A stretch of DNA of 64,000 nucleotides. Source: Phoronis australis. Lineage: Eukaryota; Phoronida; Phoronidae. Below are positions 46,755 to 58,344 of this stretch, in pieces; positions within the stretch are counted from its first letter, which is position 1, and each line of letters opens with the position of its first letter. Under the pieces are notes generated by a model. That model did no database searches and was not told the DNA's origin. It saw nothing but the letters and a program-made list of their open reading frames with translations. A program made the position numbers and the translations under genes. The stretch covers positions 100,819 through 164,818 of the forward strand of contig NMRA01000041.1 of the NCBI GenBank assembly GCA_002633005.1. The letters run 5' to 3'.

Positions 46755-46836
46755 TGACGTCAGACACGGACCAAGATGGAGACGACCCCATACATAAGTT
46801 CTGATGAACACCTACCAGAGTCAGGTAACTCAAAAA
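46755..46836 (+). promoter_or_regulatory. CRE palindrome and possible first exon of an unidentified gene
   Basis: TGACGTCA (a full cAMP-response element) at 46756-46763 lies 11 bp before AAGATGGAG. The ATG at 46775 opens METTPYISSDEHLPES, followed directly by a possible splice donor (TCAG-GTAACT at about 46,824). I recognise no protein and could not find the next exon. It may equally be chance, or the CRE may serve TDH on the other strand. Confidence 0.25.
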
Positions 46837-48700
46837 TGGGATAGTAGGGGTGTTAGCCGCAGCCATTGACACTTATGGACTAATCACAGTTGTTGCCTGC
46901 TTATGTCACCTGGAACAAATCTACTACTGGGTTGCCAAATTATAGGACAAATTGCTCAGGTGAGCAGTGTCGACCCATTGCTGGCCAGAGGTTTATCTGT
47001 GTGCATGTGTCAAACTTCAAATTATAATTTAAGGATGTTTAACAATATGCCTAAATCCCTTCACGGGAAATGTGATTGGCCAACAGCCCAAGACTAACTT
47101 GTATTCCCGACCATGCCACCAGAGACCACCAACGAAACATTACACCTGCAGTCCTTTTGCATAATCAGTTGTGCTATGGAATACCTGTATGTTACCAGCA
47201 CACCTTTGTCAACATCTGAAAACAGAAAAGCAGGACATCTGGATCGCAAACGATATTCATATTTCGAATTTGAGTCCTCAATTAGCAAGCGAATGTTTTA
47301 TTTCATGTCCATCACTCCGCCTGAAACCACTCTTCGCAGCATAATGTTTAACTGTGTAGGGGACAGGGGGCATTAGTGGTCTTGGTAAAAGCGATTTCTT
47401 GCTTCATAGCAAGATCTCGTGTAGGTACTGCCACTTGTATGCAAGAGACAATGTCAAAACAACGAATACATGACTATCAGCAACAAATGGTACCCTGTCT
47501 ACCAATAACTTTTTACACATGCGACATGGTGGTGGTGTACGACGGTCCGACGGTATTAAATTATCTGAGGGATAAAAGCAGACTGAGTTGAGCTGTCTCA
47601 AACATGCAATTTGAACACGAGGTATAAATTACGTGAATCTCTTCTAACTCATTACTAATTTAACCAATTTTCAGGGCATAATTTGTCGTGTCAAATATTG
47701 AGACTTCGCATTGACAGGTTTTCGTTTCAAGAAGTAAAAGTGTGTTATCTATTTTTAAATCAACAATAGGTCATATATGTCATACTTAGTCAGCTCCTTA
47801 AATGTCACAAGTGGAAAAAGTGATAGAGAGATTGGGACATGTTTGAATTTTGGCGAAGGCCAAAAGAAATCAAGGTAAAGTAAATGTCACTTTTTTATTA
47901 ATGAGTTTTACATTACCTATTCTGGCCGATTTAGCTTTATTTTGCAAGCCACAAGTTATATTTAACGTTTTTGGGCGCCAATGTATTGCTCATAAAAATG
48001 CCCACAAGGCCAGTGTACTCCCGCCATAACCTGGGGATAAGGGGAACCCCTGCCCAATTTTTCAAGGTCAACATCACTTAAGTGCCCATGTGACCAGGGC
48101 ACCCACTCAGTAACTCAGGTATAGGGTGAACTTCTGCCTCAACTTTTTAGGTCATAATGAAACCATGTTGGCTGACATCCCCTCCAGCTTAGGTTGCTAT
48201 GACCTTGGAATGTTGATCACTTGTTTGTTGTTTTTTTTTCTTAAGGCAAACATCTTACCTTATAGAACATTATGAAAAGGACCTGTGCATAACATGAAAA
48301 ATAAAAAGTTTGGTCCATGTAACTGTACTTTTATCAATTATGGAAAAGAGGAAGTCTTTGACTACTAATTTTTGAAAATAGCTAAAAGTTTTCAAGTGCT
48401 TTATCCATTTTGGCACACTGAATATTTTGTTTAACGTGACAATTTGAGAACACATTTACAAAAATTGTTCTAATTGACATCAAATTTATTTCTAACTAGA
48501 TTAGTGATTATTTGAGCAAAATATATTAAGCAACTGTTAGCAAGGACACTGCCCATTAGTTGTTGATGATAACAGTGGCCCCTGGTGATAACTTCAATGG
48601 GACCAAAGTAGACCATTCATACCGCACCTCAGCGCAGAGGCTCCACTGTTAAATCCACTGTTTACTGCAACGTCAACTGCCACTGTTAATTTCGATCCAG
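46837..48700. other. no gene or clear repeat seen
   Basis: Open frames here (for example at 47,113-47,376) are short and unrecognised. I found no transposon ends and no exon-like segment with convincing splice sites. Confidence 0.4.
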
Positions 48701-48706
48701 AACCAA

Positions 48707-48844
48707 TGTCAACCGTTCATACTCACCACAACTCCCCAAAACATCAACGCGTCAAGGTCAGTATGAAAGGGCCTATGTCAACCGTTCATACTGACCACAA
48801 CTCCCCAAAACATCGACGCGTGAAGGTCAGTATGAAAGGGCCTA
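48707..48844. repeat. 69 bp tandem duplication whose unit is itself a foldback
   Basis: Two copies (48707-48775 and 48776-48844) differ at three or four positions. In the second copy TTCATACTGACC and GGTCAGTATGAA are exact inverted repeats flanking CACAACTCCCCAAAACATCG. The first copy has one mismatch in the stem. Confidence 0.9.
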
Positions 48845-49940
48845 TAAAGACTCAGAATCCTGGATATGTGAGTGTAAGACTAATTTCCTCCATGGCCGTT
48901 TGTGACAGTGTGGCTCCATGCAGAGAAAGTTACAGTGAAATGTCATCGCAGTCTAACGGGGGAGTTCCACCATACATTTGCTTTGAGTAGTGGGTTTGGC
49001 CTTAGTGCATTTTTCGTGTTTAATATACAAGAGAAAGCTTCCAATGACTATGTAGTCAAACAAGATATAAAGATTGCTCAGATCACTGAGAACACCAAAA
49101 ATATGATGTATCTAGGTAAACCGTCATTCAAAATTGCCTATTCATAACCCTGATACCACAAAAAGGGAGAGTTAACTTGTTAAGCTATAATTTAATACAT
49201 AATCCACCATGAACTGAAAACAGGCAAATCCTAGGGGTTACATGACTTATGGTTTCAATGCACTGTCACGACTACTAAGCTGAACTTGTCACATCAATAG
49301 AAAAATGGTACTTGCACAGTGGACTTTTAATGCTCCTAACAAATCTGGCAGTATCTTCCAACACTAGTAATAGTAAGTGGTTGTTGGGTTGTTTACCTGC
49401 AATTCTAGTCAAAGACAAGCTACACTTATCAATATTGCCATTTATGAGGCATTGAGCACAAAAGACAGCCACCACCATTCCTGTTAAGATCCTAAGCACC
49501 TCATTGTCAACTCCAATTGTGTGGCTGCTGTATTAGGCCTCTCATGGGGGTTCCTTGGCAAATAAATAAATAGCATTGATTTGGTCAACACATTGATTTA
49601 AAGGGCAGCTGCATTTTAATTGTATCGCATTCTCTTCCACCTTTCATGTAAGATTAGATTGAAAGAAACACGTTAGTGTAAATGCACCAATCAACCTTAC
49701 ATAAACTTTATACTTGCAGTAAGTACGATCACCCTCCATTTTAGAGAAAGACATTGATTGTTAACTCCACTTGGGACACTTGCTTCAGAAAACTATCCTT
49801 GAAAGCATGTTCTGGCGAACATATGTATGGTCCTTGAGAAAATGCTTGGGAGGTGAACTTTGTTGTCTAGTATCTCTGCAAATCTTGCTGTTTTCATGAA
49901 AATGACAATTGTAGTGTGGTAGTCGATCACTTTAGAGCTG

Positions 49941-50196
49941 GTACCCATTCCAAGAAAACTGACTTAGGTAAGACAAATCATAAATTTAAGTCAATTTTAA
50001 GATAAAAGTTCAATTTGTCTCAAGAAAGTGATCGCAAGTTTGACAAGTGGTTTTGGACTAAGTTTTTTACTTAAGTTTTGTCTCAAGATCAACCGACTTA
50101 CCAGATGTGTGGCATTAGAAAGATTGGAAGTTGAGACAATTCTTAGATTTAAGTAAAAAACAAACTTACCGGTAAGTCAGATTCTTGGAATGGGCC
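49941..50196. mobile_element. ~255 bp MITE with CCCATTCCAAGAA inverted ends
   Basis: The left end is GTACCCATTCCAAGAAAACT and the right end, read on the minus strand, is GGGCCCATTCCAAGAATCT. Both continue with GACTTA. The interior is AT-rich with further TTTAAGT/ACTTAAA inversions. It does not code. Confidence 0.7.
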
Positions 50197-51542
50197 CATG
50201 GGAAATTCGATCATATACAACTGTTTCACTTTATTGTTTACTAAAGGTGGAAAGTTTTCAAGGAAAGGGACCCCTTTTAGTGACTTATTACCAAACCGGA
50301 GATAACATGCTGTATTTCATTTGGCAACTCTCACACTAACGGGATCAGCACGCAATTGCGTGCACTGTCCACCCTAGATCATCCATCGAATTCCTCGGCA
50401 AACCAAAAGCCTGATGTCGCCGTCACAGAATGAAGTGACCTAGTCATTATTTGTGGAATTAATGGCAGTCGTAAACCAACGTGTCAGTTTCACGAACGAG
50501 CCAAAGTAAAAAAATGATAACAATAAGTAAGGCAAACACCCAACATTTTTAAAATTGATAAGTAAATATTAGGCATTTTTTTAAATGAACGTATTGTAAG
50601 AAAAGTTAGGGAATAGGTCTTCCTCAGCAGCATGGCAGCAAAGCGATTTAATTTGTTCATCAAGTAGGACCACTCTAAGTTAAGCTCGGTTAGGCTTGGG
50701 GTAACAAAACCACAAATGTTACAGTCAGAGTTGCCTCCCGAATGTACACTAATGAGTACGTATACGTCATTATTATATAGTGTCTATGAATAATCAAGGA
50801 AACAGAAAACCCACACAAGCCACAACTAACCAAGAACAACTGAAAACAGCTTGACACCAGTGACAGCAGTAAACGCTCAAATGATCAACACTACCAAAGG
50901 TTGAAAACCTGAGCTCCATGATTGCCAATTTTTTTACTGCTAACTTGGTCAAAAACACCACTGTGAATGGACACTGCATGAATGTTAGAAATCTAGGATT
51001 ACTTAAATAATACGGGAATTTTGCACTTTTTTCTGTGATTGCATGTGTGGTGGTCAAAAATGAACACCTGTCACCACAAACGAAGTGTGTACTGGCACGT
51101 TCAGTATAGAACCTTCTCTTACACGACATCAATCACGTGGCGTCTTATTATTACTCAGTCACCTGGAGTACCTTTCCACAAATAAGCATAATTATCTCAT
51201 TATCTGATGTGAATACTGGCATTTAAATTTTGATTTTCAGATTTTAAACAGCTAGCTGGAAAATATAACATTCACAGCAACTGAGTAAGACGTTCTAAAC
51301 CTTGTACTTCATCCTTTATTCTGTCGATGTTGACTTACAGTGGGTTGTGTTGTGGACAGGACATTGCACTACACAGGCAGTCTGTCCTCTGAGTCTGAGT
51401 ACGTTCACGACAGTTTACACTCGACTCGTGTTTCGTAACAATATCAGTAGTATATATGATTGAATGTTCAGTCTAAACTTATCAAACATGATTTAGATAC
51501 ACTGGTAACGTCAAAAAATTGCCATTGAAACGCAGACTTACC

Positions 51543-51800
51543 GAGTCTTGGGGTGTCTTTTGAACGACTGATACACTGATTTCGATCACGACCACGTCGC
51601 ACACATCGGCTTTTTCCGTTGTACATTTATCAGGTCACGACGAGCCCCCGCATTTAACCAATTAGATCACTCGTAGCACTCACACCCGTTCACGCGAGGT
51701 ACTGGAGTTCAAGCACTCAAGGAGTACATTCTACGTACACTGGGGTTCAAGCTACTCTTGCAAAGACGTTTTTAAGATGTTGAAACAAGACCAATCTCAT
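51543..51800 (-). promoter_or_regulatory. candidate non-coding first exon and promoter of TDH
   Basis: On the minus strand CACCCCAAGACTCG is followed by the consensus donor GTAAGT (about 51,537-51,542). The adjoining 51.6-51.8 kb is unusually CpG-rich for this window and contains an ACCAATTAG (CCAAT-type) motif. It could supply the spliced 5' UTR implied by the acceptor at about 43,609. The about 8 kb intron is longer than others here, so this is only a candidate. Confidence 0.3.
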
Positions 51801-52540
51801 TGGCCGACGCTATTATTGTGCCATGGAGGGTAGCGACACTTAGCGGTTGTAGGTGCTCCGACGAAGTAGCCTATACGCGAAGCGTCGACTAGCCCACGGC
51901 CGCTTTAATTTCAACTGAAAAAATGAAGTGCCAAAGTTTTGTTTAAAATATTGAGAATACAAAATATGATTGGTGTTTTGGAAAAATACGCACATAAGAA
52001 AAATATAGAAGAAATCAAGAAAAAACTCGGGAAACGAAGCTAATTTAAATTACAGGAAATACATCATAAGCATGAGCCGATCAGTGACTCAGTAGTCCAC
52101 TGAGTGGCGACGAATGATTAAAGCTAGGACCAATATCATGTATATTACTCCCAGATTAGAGTGAGGACAGGTACAGAACATGTAGGATTTTGAACAGGTA
52201 AGTCAGGGAAGTAATCAATATAAGATAGATTTGATGAAGAGGAAGCAATAAAAATGTAGGCTACATTTATTTCCAACAGAGGCGTAGGAAGGACAGGGGG
52301 ATTGCGAGATAGTTCCGCCAAAGGCACCCAATATTAATAATTATGAATTAATTAACAATCAATTGTTAAAAATTTCAACACACAAGCTTTGTTTTAAATT
52401 AAAATGTGAAAAATTAACAGACTCTCCTCCTCCCAACTATCAAATATTTCCTACATCAATGTCCAAAAACTGGAATCGACCCGAACTGGGGTCCAGATCT
52501 TTGAAAATTCACACATTACGACATTCTACATTCGAGCAGG

Positions 52541-53155
52541 AGGTCTATGTCCGCTGCATGAAACAGAACCAAATAGCGACTCCGCAGGGGCGGGTCCAGG
52601 ATTTTTAAAAATCAAGGTTTTTTAAAAAGGGGGCCCAAGTCAACAATTTGAAATTTCTATATTTGGCATAACTAAAATCAAGGGAACAAAAGTGGGGTTC
52701 CGGTCCCCCTTGACACCCACCCCCCCCCCCTTGGATCCGCTTGAGCTCGACTGAGCTGCCTAAATCTTTTAGGCATTTGTTTCGGTTTTTACGCACAATT
52801 ATTATATTTTTTCTATCATTAATCTTGATGAGCTCCCCTTTGACTCGAGACGTTTCACTAGCAATATAACTGAAAACAGAGCCCTTAATTCAGTCAGAAT
52901 ATTCAGGGACTTCGTCCTTACAATGAGGGCGTTGCACAAAAACACCCCTACTTATATTCACTCATATTGAGAATTCAACGTAGAGTTGACTCTAGATTTG
53001 TATCAAATCCAAAAATTTGACTTAGTGATGAGACTCGAACAGCATAAGATAGGACAATCAGTTCTTTCATAAACTCACAAATACGCAGTAGATTTAGGGA
53101 ACTCAGTTAAGTCCCTATTTGGGACTGTTTCATGCAACCGGGCATTGGACCTCCC
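52541..53155. mobile_element. disrupted second copy of the TGCATGAAACAG MITE family
   Basis: The left end GTCTATGTCCGCTGCATGAA (52,541 on) and right end TTTGGGACTGTTTCATGCAACC (to about 53,140) correspond to the ends of the 15,451-15,785 element. GAGAATTCAACGTAGAG at about 52,972 matches its interior. The extra length suggests later insertions, including a poly-C tract at about 52,720. Confidence 0.5.
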
Positions 53156-53529
53156 TACATCCGTGCCTGATGTAATCTGAAATGGGTAGTGACTTGGGGT
53201 GGGGTGGGGTGAGGTGAGTGAAACGTGGGGATTGAAAACCAGCAAGATTTGGAATTCCTGAATGCAGTCAAGTAAACCTGCCTTGTATGTCCCCTCAATA
53301 AAAACAGCTAAGAGGCCTATTGAATACACAGCCCGTTTAGAATTGGACCTATAGAATTCCCTACTGGAGTTGCCTTGTGTTCCAAAAATGTGCTTTCTAC
53401 GCAATACGTTACAATGTACGTCATTTACAAATACAAATTTTAAAAGAAATTATTTCTGACAATGAAATGAGTAGAATTAATACATGATTTAATATAGGAA
53501 ATCCCTTCAGAACACCGAAATGATGGAGC

Positions 53530-53812
53530 AACATATTAAGACTCACCAGGATGTTAAAATTTAGAAAAATTAAATACTCAGAAGAGTTGAAAATAAATTA
53601 AAATAACTGATATCTTACTATATACTGTTTCGAAATCAGATTTCTGAAGAATTCCTATAGTATTTTCTCTATAGGAATTCCTATAGGAAACCTTGATCCT
53701 ATAGGAAATCCTATATGAAATCAATATATTGATTTCATATAGGATTTCCTATAGGATCAAGATTTCCTGTAGGAATTCCTATTGGGTCCTATATGATCCT
53801 TTTCGTAAGGGT
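53530..53812 (-). mobile_element. CCTATAGG-palindrome element, copy 1 (one end)
   Basis: An array of overlapping CCTATAGGA / ATATAGGATTT palindromes (53,648-53,800) ends in TTTTCGTAAGGG (53,801-53,812). The flank 53,540-53,645 (AATTTAGAAAAATTAA, CAGAAGAG, ATACTGTTTCG, AATCAGATTT) is the reverse complement of 60,720-60,860. Copy 1 is therefore the inverted counterpart of the left end of copy 2. Confidence 0.75.
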
Positions 53813-54793
53813 TGAATCATTGACATTATTCCCGAGATGATTTAAACAGAATTTATTTTAAGCGTCGAGATGTCAGCTTCACTGGCATTTTCTATCCTTG
53901 TCCGGAACTCTCTCCGGTGGTGAATCGGCAGGATTGATCAGACCTTGCCTGATAGCTGATATTGTTTCTGCTATTCGGCACTAAGTCGACTGCTTCAGCT
54001 GCCTCTCGTAGGAGTTTTCTCCTGGACGCAGTATATTCTTGGCTTCATAAGTCTGTAACCATCTTCCATTGGTCTGCATAATGAATAATTCCCCGAACTG
54101 ATGTCGGCGCTTGCCACTGCATTTGATCCCCAGCCTTTCTGAAACTAGTGAACTCAAGTTTCTTTCATCTTCGGTTTTGGTTTACTTCTAGTTTCTAGGT
54201 CAATAATGCTTAAGTTTACTATTACCTTGAGTACTTGGATGTGGCGCCTTGTGCGTGTAGGCCTACCGCCCACTTGCTAAGGTGACACTGCAAGATGAGA
54301 ACTGTATGTGCTCCAAGCTTCACCACTTGCTACATACTAGAGAGAGCACTTCATCTGATATTCCCTAAATGCTGAGGTTACTTGGTGCAGGTAATGCATC
54401 AATAGTCGTACATAACATCTGTGGTTCATTTCTTTTTTATGTTACTATTACAATGTTATTTATCGCATTTTGGTAACACCCTTGGTTTTTAATTTGTTTT
54501 TTCAGAATTAACAAGTATTTTTAACCTGTCAGGTACGCGAAATGATCTATATTTCTAAATTAAATTATTTAACTTTTGCTTCTGGTATAATCATACCGAG
54601 GAAGGACTTTAATATGCAGTTTGGTTGAAAAGTGGCGGAGTTTAGAAAAGGTTTATTGACACTGAATTCCATAGCAAGAACCAACAATGGAACAAACGAA
54701 TGCAAACAAATTCCACGCATGCGCGCTGCAACCTCAGCAGCGCGAGATCAAATTTGGCAGTCCAGGGCTATTTCATTTAACAAATACACAATC

Positions 54794-54949
54794 ACGGGCG
54801 GCTCAGCACTGACAAAAGAGTGGGGTGTAGCCCCCCCCCCCCCCCCCCNCAGTCCCCCTGTGGTGCGCCGCCCATAGAGCATGGGCTGCGCAGCACTGAA
54901 AAAGAGTGGGCTATAACCCGCCAGCCCCCCTATGGTGCGCCGCCCATGA
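54794..54949. mobile_element. two adjacent copies of the GC-rich mini-MITE
   Basis: Copies at 54794-54876 and 54880-54949 share GGGC(G/T)GC(T/G)CAGCACTGA...AGAGTGGG...GTGCGCCGCCCAT with the element at 46,092. The first contains a long poly-C run and an undetermined base at 54,849, likely a sequencing limit at the homopolymer. Confidence 0.75.
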
Positions 54950-55469
54950 CAATACATCGTCATAAAAATATACTCATCGAAGAGAGGGAGTCCATTACAA
55001 TAGAAGTCATGCTCCTAAAATACTTTAAAGCGAAATGCTATATCATTTGAAAACATGGACGGGAGTGACAACCTCGTTCCATCATTGGGTCACTTTCTTT
55101 AACATAAAAGATTGCACGATTTCACAAAAACAAGAAAATTGATTCCGTCATGGTGCCTTAATAAAAGGAAAAAGCAGGGAACGAGAAGCCTTGGGTGCCA
55201 TCAGCGGGTCCTCTTCCAAGAGCTAAGAGTGGTGTCAAATGACTCTCATTAAAAATGAATAAAAACAGCAGATGACACCATTATCCCTTGTCGAGCAGCG
55301 ATGCTTTGAGAAGTACAGCCTTTACATTCTTTAAAAATTGTTTTCGTCTACATCAATTTACATGAATAAAAATGCATTTTATAACCCTGCATGGGGGCTC
55401 GCCAACAAAAATCTGTTGGCCAGGGACTCCTAAGGGTAAATCCAGCACTGGTTGTTGGCAAAGGCTCTA

Positions 55470-58344
55470 ACACGCCCTAAAATGTAACAATTTTGTAAAA
55501 TGTAATAATAACGTAAAACGTAACAGTTGTTAAGGCTCTCCTAAAATGTAACAAGTTCATTGAAAAAAAGATTTTTCATAGCTTCGGTGAAGGTATGGAA
55601 TAAGTAAAATCAACTTACTCAGAGACTGAAGAGTTAACAGTTCGAACGTTTCGGAGTGTATTCTAAAGTCGTTATCAACGATTGATGACGGGACGTCCTG
55701 GTTTCCGCCGTTCCGTTCTCCGGAAGCAGTTATTACATTTTACGTAATTACTACATTTAAGTCGAATGCGCATGCGAGAAATGTACCATTGTTACATTTT
55801 ACGAAACCATCGTTATATTACAAAAAATGATTAAAATCCCGAACAAGTGGTATCTGACAGAGCCGGGGGGAACTCGAGTATTTTGGACTAGGGGTGCCGC
55901 CCGAAAATTTTGGATACCTATCCATTTAGAGAGTGGGCTTGGCCGACAAAGAAGGGATCCATTTAGAGCGTAATTTTGAGTAAAGTTTCACATTTGGCAA
56001 AGTTCTTTTCCAGAAATTCAAACAAGGCACCCTTTTAGATAGCATTTTGTCGAAAATGGCACCGTTTTGGACAGCATTTTTGCCGTGAAAAAATACCCTT
56101 TTGAGCTGCACTTTTCGTATACCTCTTCTATAGGAATGCCCTTCGGGGTGTCAGGGCATAAATTTGGCTACCCTTTATCATTCTTATAACTATTACATTA
56201 CTATTACTACTATTATTACTACTACTGCTTTTACTACTATTACTACTATTACTCGTTATCCTTATCGTTATCTTTATTATTATTATTGTTGCTATTGTTA
56301 TTGTTAATATCGGATTTTTTAACGAGAACACAGTGCAATATACACAGTACATGTTTAGCAAAGTGCTAATATATCATGGTCCTCAAAGATATCAAAATCA
56401 TCTCGCTTATGGTTCAATGTTTTCACCGGGCTTCCAATAATGGACAGCCACTGCTATATCAAAAGGATTTTAAAGAGGTTCCCATGTTGAGCCTTAAGGG
56501 TATTGTGAGAAACTTCTCGACAGCTGCGGATGCAGAGTAGGCCTATTTTTTGGAAACGAGGAGGTTGACATTTAAAATCTTGTTTAGACTTGCGCTAACA
56601 AATTTCTGAACCATCGTCAAGCACGATATTGTTTGTAAATATAGCTACCGGGTACATACTTTTGTAGTTTGCCACGAAGAACTGAATTTAGACTGTAATC
56701 TTTTACTTATGACTTACATCTGTACGTGATAGTACCCACCGTTGTCTCTTGTTGAAAACATTCCATTTCAAAGAACTAGGGCTGGTTCTATGATTATGTG
56801 TCAGTTCAAAAATTGCTTTAAGTTCAACTCTGGAGGCAGACATTTTTTGTGAACTGACGACTAGTCGGTTATGGCTGCAGTCAACGGGGCATTAGAAAGC
56901 TGGTAACGGGCATATAATACACGTAACAATTTATATGAAGCGGACCCCTATAATCTTAGGAGAACACAGTGATTTGAACTAGGTTTCAATGCAAGTGGGT
57001 CGTGTGAAGCAAAAACGGCCAACGTCGAAGTCAGTGATGCTTAATATGCGCTTTTTGTGCGACGTAGCAAAAGGGTTAATGTTCAAAATTCTCTTATCTG
57101 CCTACAACCACGCGTTGTTGACAGCGACCTGCAACCCTCCCCCGCCCAAAAATGGCGTCTCATGAGACACGTGGCTTCACCTCCATTAATCATTGTAGAA
57201 TATCCATTCTCTGTATTTAATTATGTGTGCTACGGACTAACGAACTTTGACAAAATGGCAATTTTAATTGATATTTGATCTTAAACAACAATGTAAGAGA
57301 AAGCGTATGTTTTTGAAGTTCGAAAGGCCAACAGTCAGCTTTTTTCGGACTGTCGTCCCTTAAACTATCGACCGAGAGCCGATGTGAGCAAAATGATCAT
57401 GTCCTTTCAGAATGTCAAATTATTTTCTATTTCCCCAGCTAGGCCTCCCACGTTTACGTACACACGTCACGGTTTGATCTGATGTTACCACCAATATTTC
57501 TGATCTGACATCATAGGAACAATGATATTTCTTTCAGCTTTTTTAAAAGATGTTTAAAACACGGGATTATGCCGCCACTGTTTTAAACTATGGGCTCGCC
57601 CTTCTCAAATGCGACCTTTTGGTGTTACACTGTTAATAATCTTTCAACCTTCCCGCAAATAAATGCGTGCTTTTATTTTTTCCACCACAATCTCTTTAAG
57701 AAATTTGCAACTAATAAGATTGTAGGCAGAACCCGTCACCATCAGAAACTTTGGTCTCGCGCCTTTTGTGAGGAGCAGGACAATTACTGCATTAGCGATA
57801 AAACACTGGCTGAAATAAATCAAACTACAGTGGATTAAAACGGGTGTTTTTTCTATCAAATTGGCTTCTGAAATTGAATTCTCTGTAAATATTTGTTACG
57901 GTCGTTTGTTCCCGAAGAAATGCCATAAATATTTGCCAGAATACCATGTCATTGTTTCTGTTGGGCTTACCAATGCAAGTGATTTTACTGTAATGCCGGA
58001 TACACAATTGGTTTATGACCTGTGAGCGCCAAAAAAAGATTGCAAGAACGCTTTAACTATAAAAAACTTGCTACCTTGTCCTGGAAACTGTTTTCAACTG
58101 GAGATGAAAGTGTACAGGGTGCATGTTACTATACCAAGAAAGTATCCATGTTAAAAAACGGTGGAAAGCACAGAGGGACACATCAGATTCTATAAATTCA
58201 AGCTGGCACAGTTGACACAATTTCATCCAAACAATACGAGAAAGAAGCCGTTTTAGGAGAGGCCTAGCAACGTAAAATGTAACTAATGATGTAAAATGTA
58301 ACAATTCCTACATTTTACGAAATTGTTATATTTTACGGCGTACT
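55470..58344. mobile_element. ~2.9 kb DNA transposon with TIRs built from GTAAAATGTAAC units
   Basis: The left end ACACGCCCTAAAATGTAACA and the right end, read on the minus strand, AGTACGCCGTAAAATATAAC, continue in parallel through AATTTTGTAAAATGTA / AATTTCGTAAAATGTA. Further GTAAAATGTAAC words occur inside both ends (55,500-55,560; 55,725-55,825; 58,270-58,310). The nonamer AAGGCTCTA directly flanks both ends (55461-55469; 58345-58353). A 9 bp duplication and long TIRs would fit a Mutator-like element. However, AAGGCTCT also occurs inside at 55532, so the duplication is not certain. Interior frames are short and no transposase is recognisable. Confidence 0.7.
56170..56310. repeat. (TTA)n/(CTA)n trinucleotide microsatellite, imperfect
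   Basis: An AT-rich run of TTA, CTA and TTG triplets lies inside the 2.9 kb transposon. The serine/isoleucine-rich frame across it is a repeat artefact. Confidence 0.9.

Noticed and set aside
52700-52735. Poly-C and G-rich tract as a possible quadruplex or regulatory site
   Set aside because: A single homopolymer-like run within a decayed repeat; nothing else supports a function.
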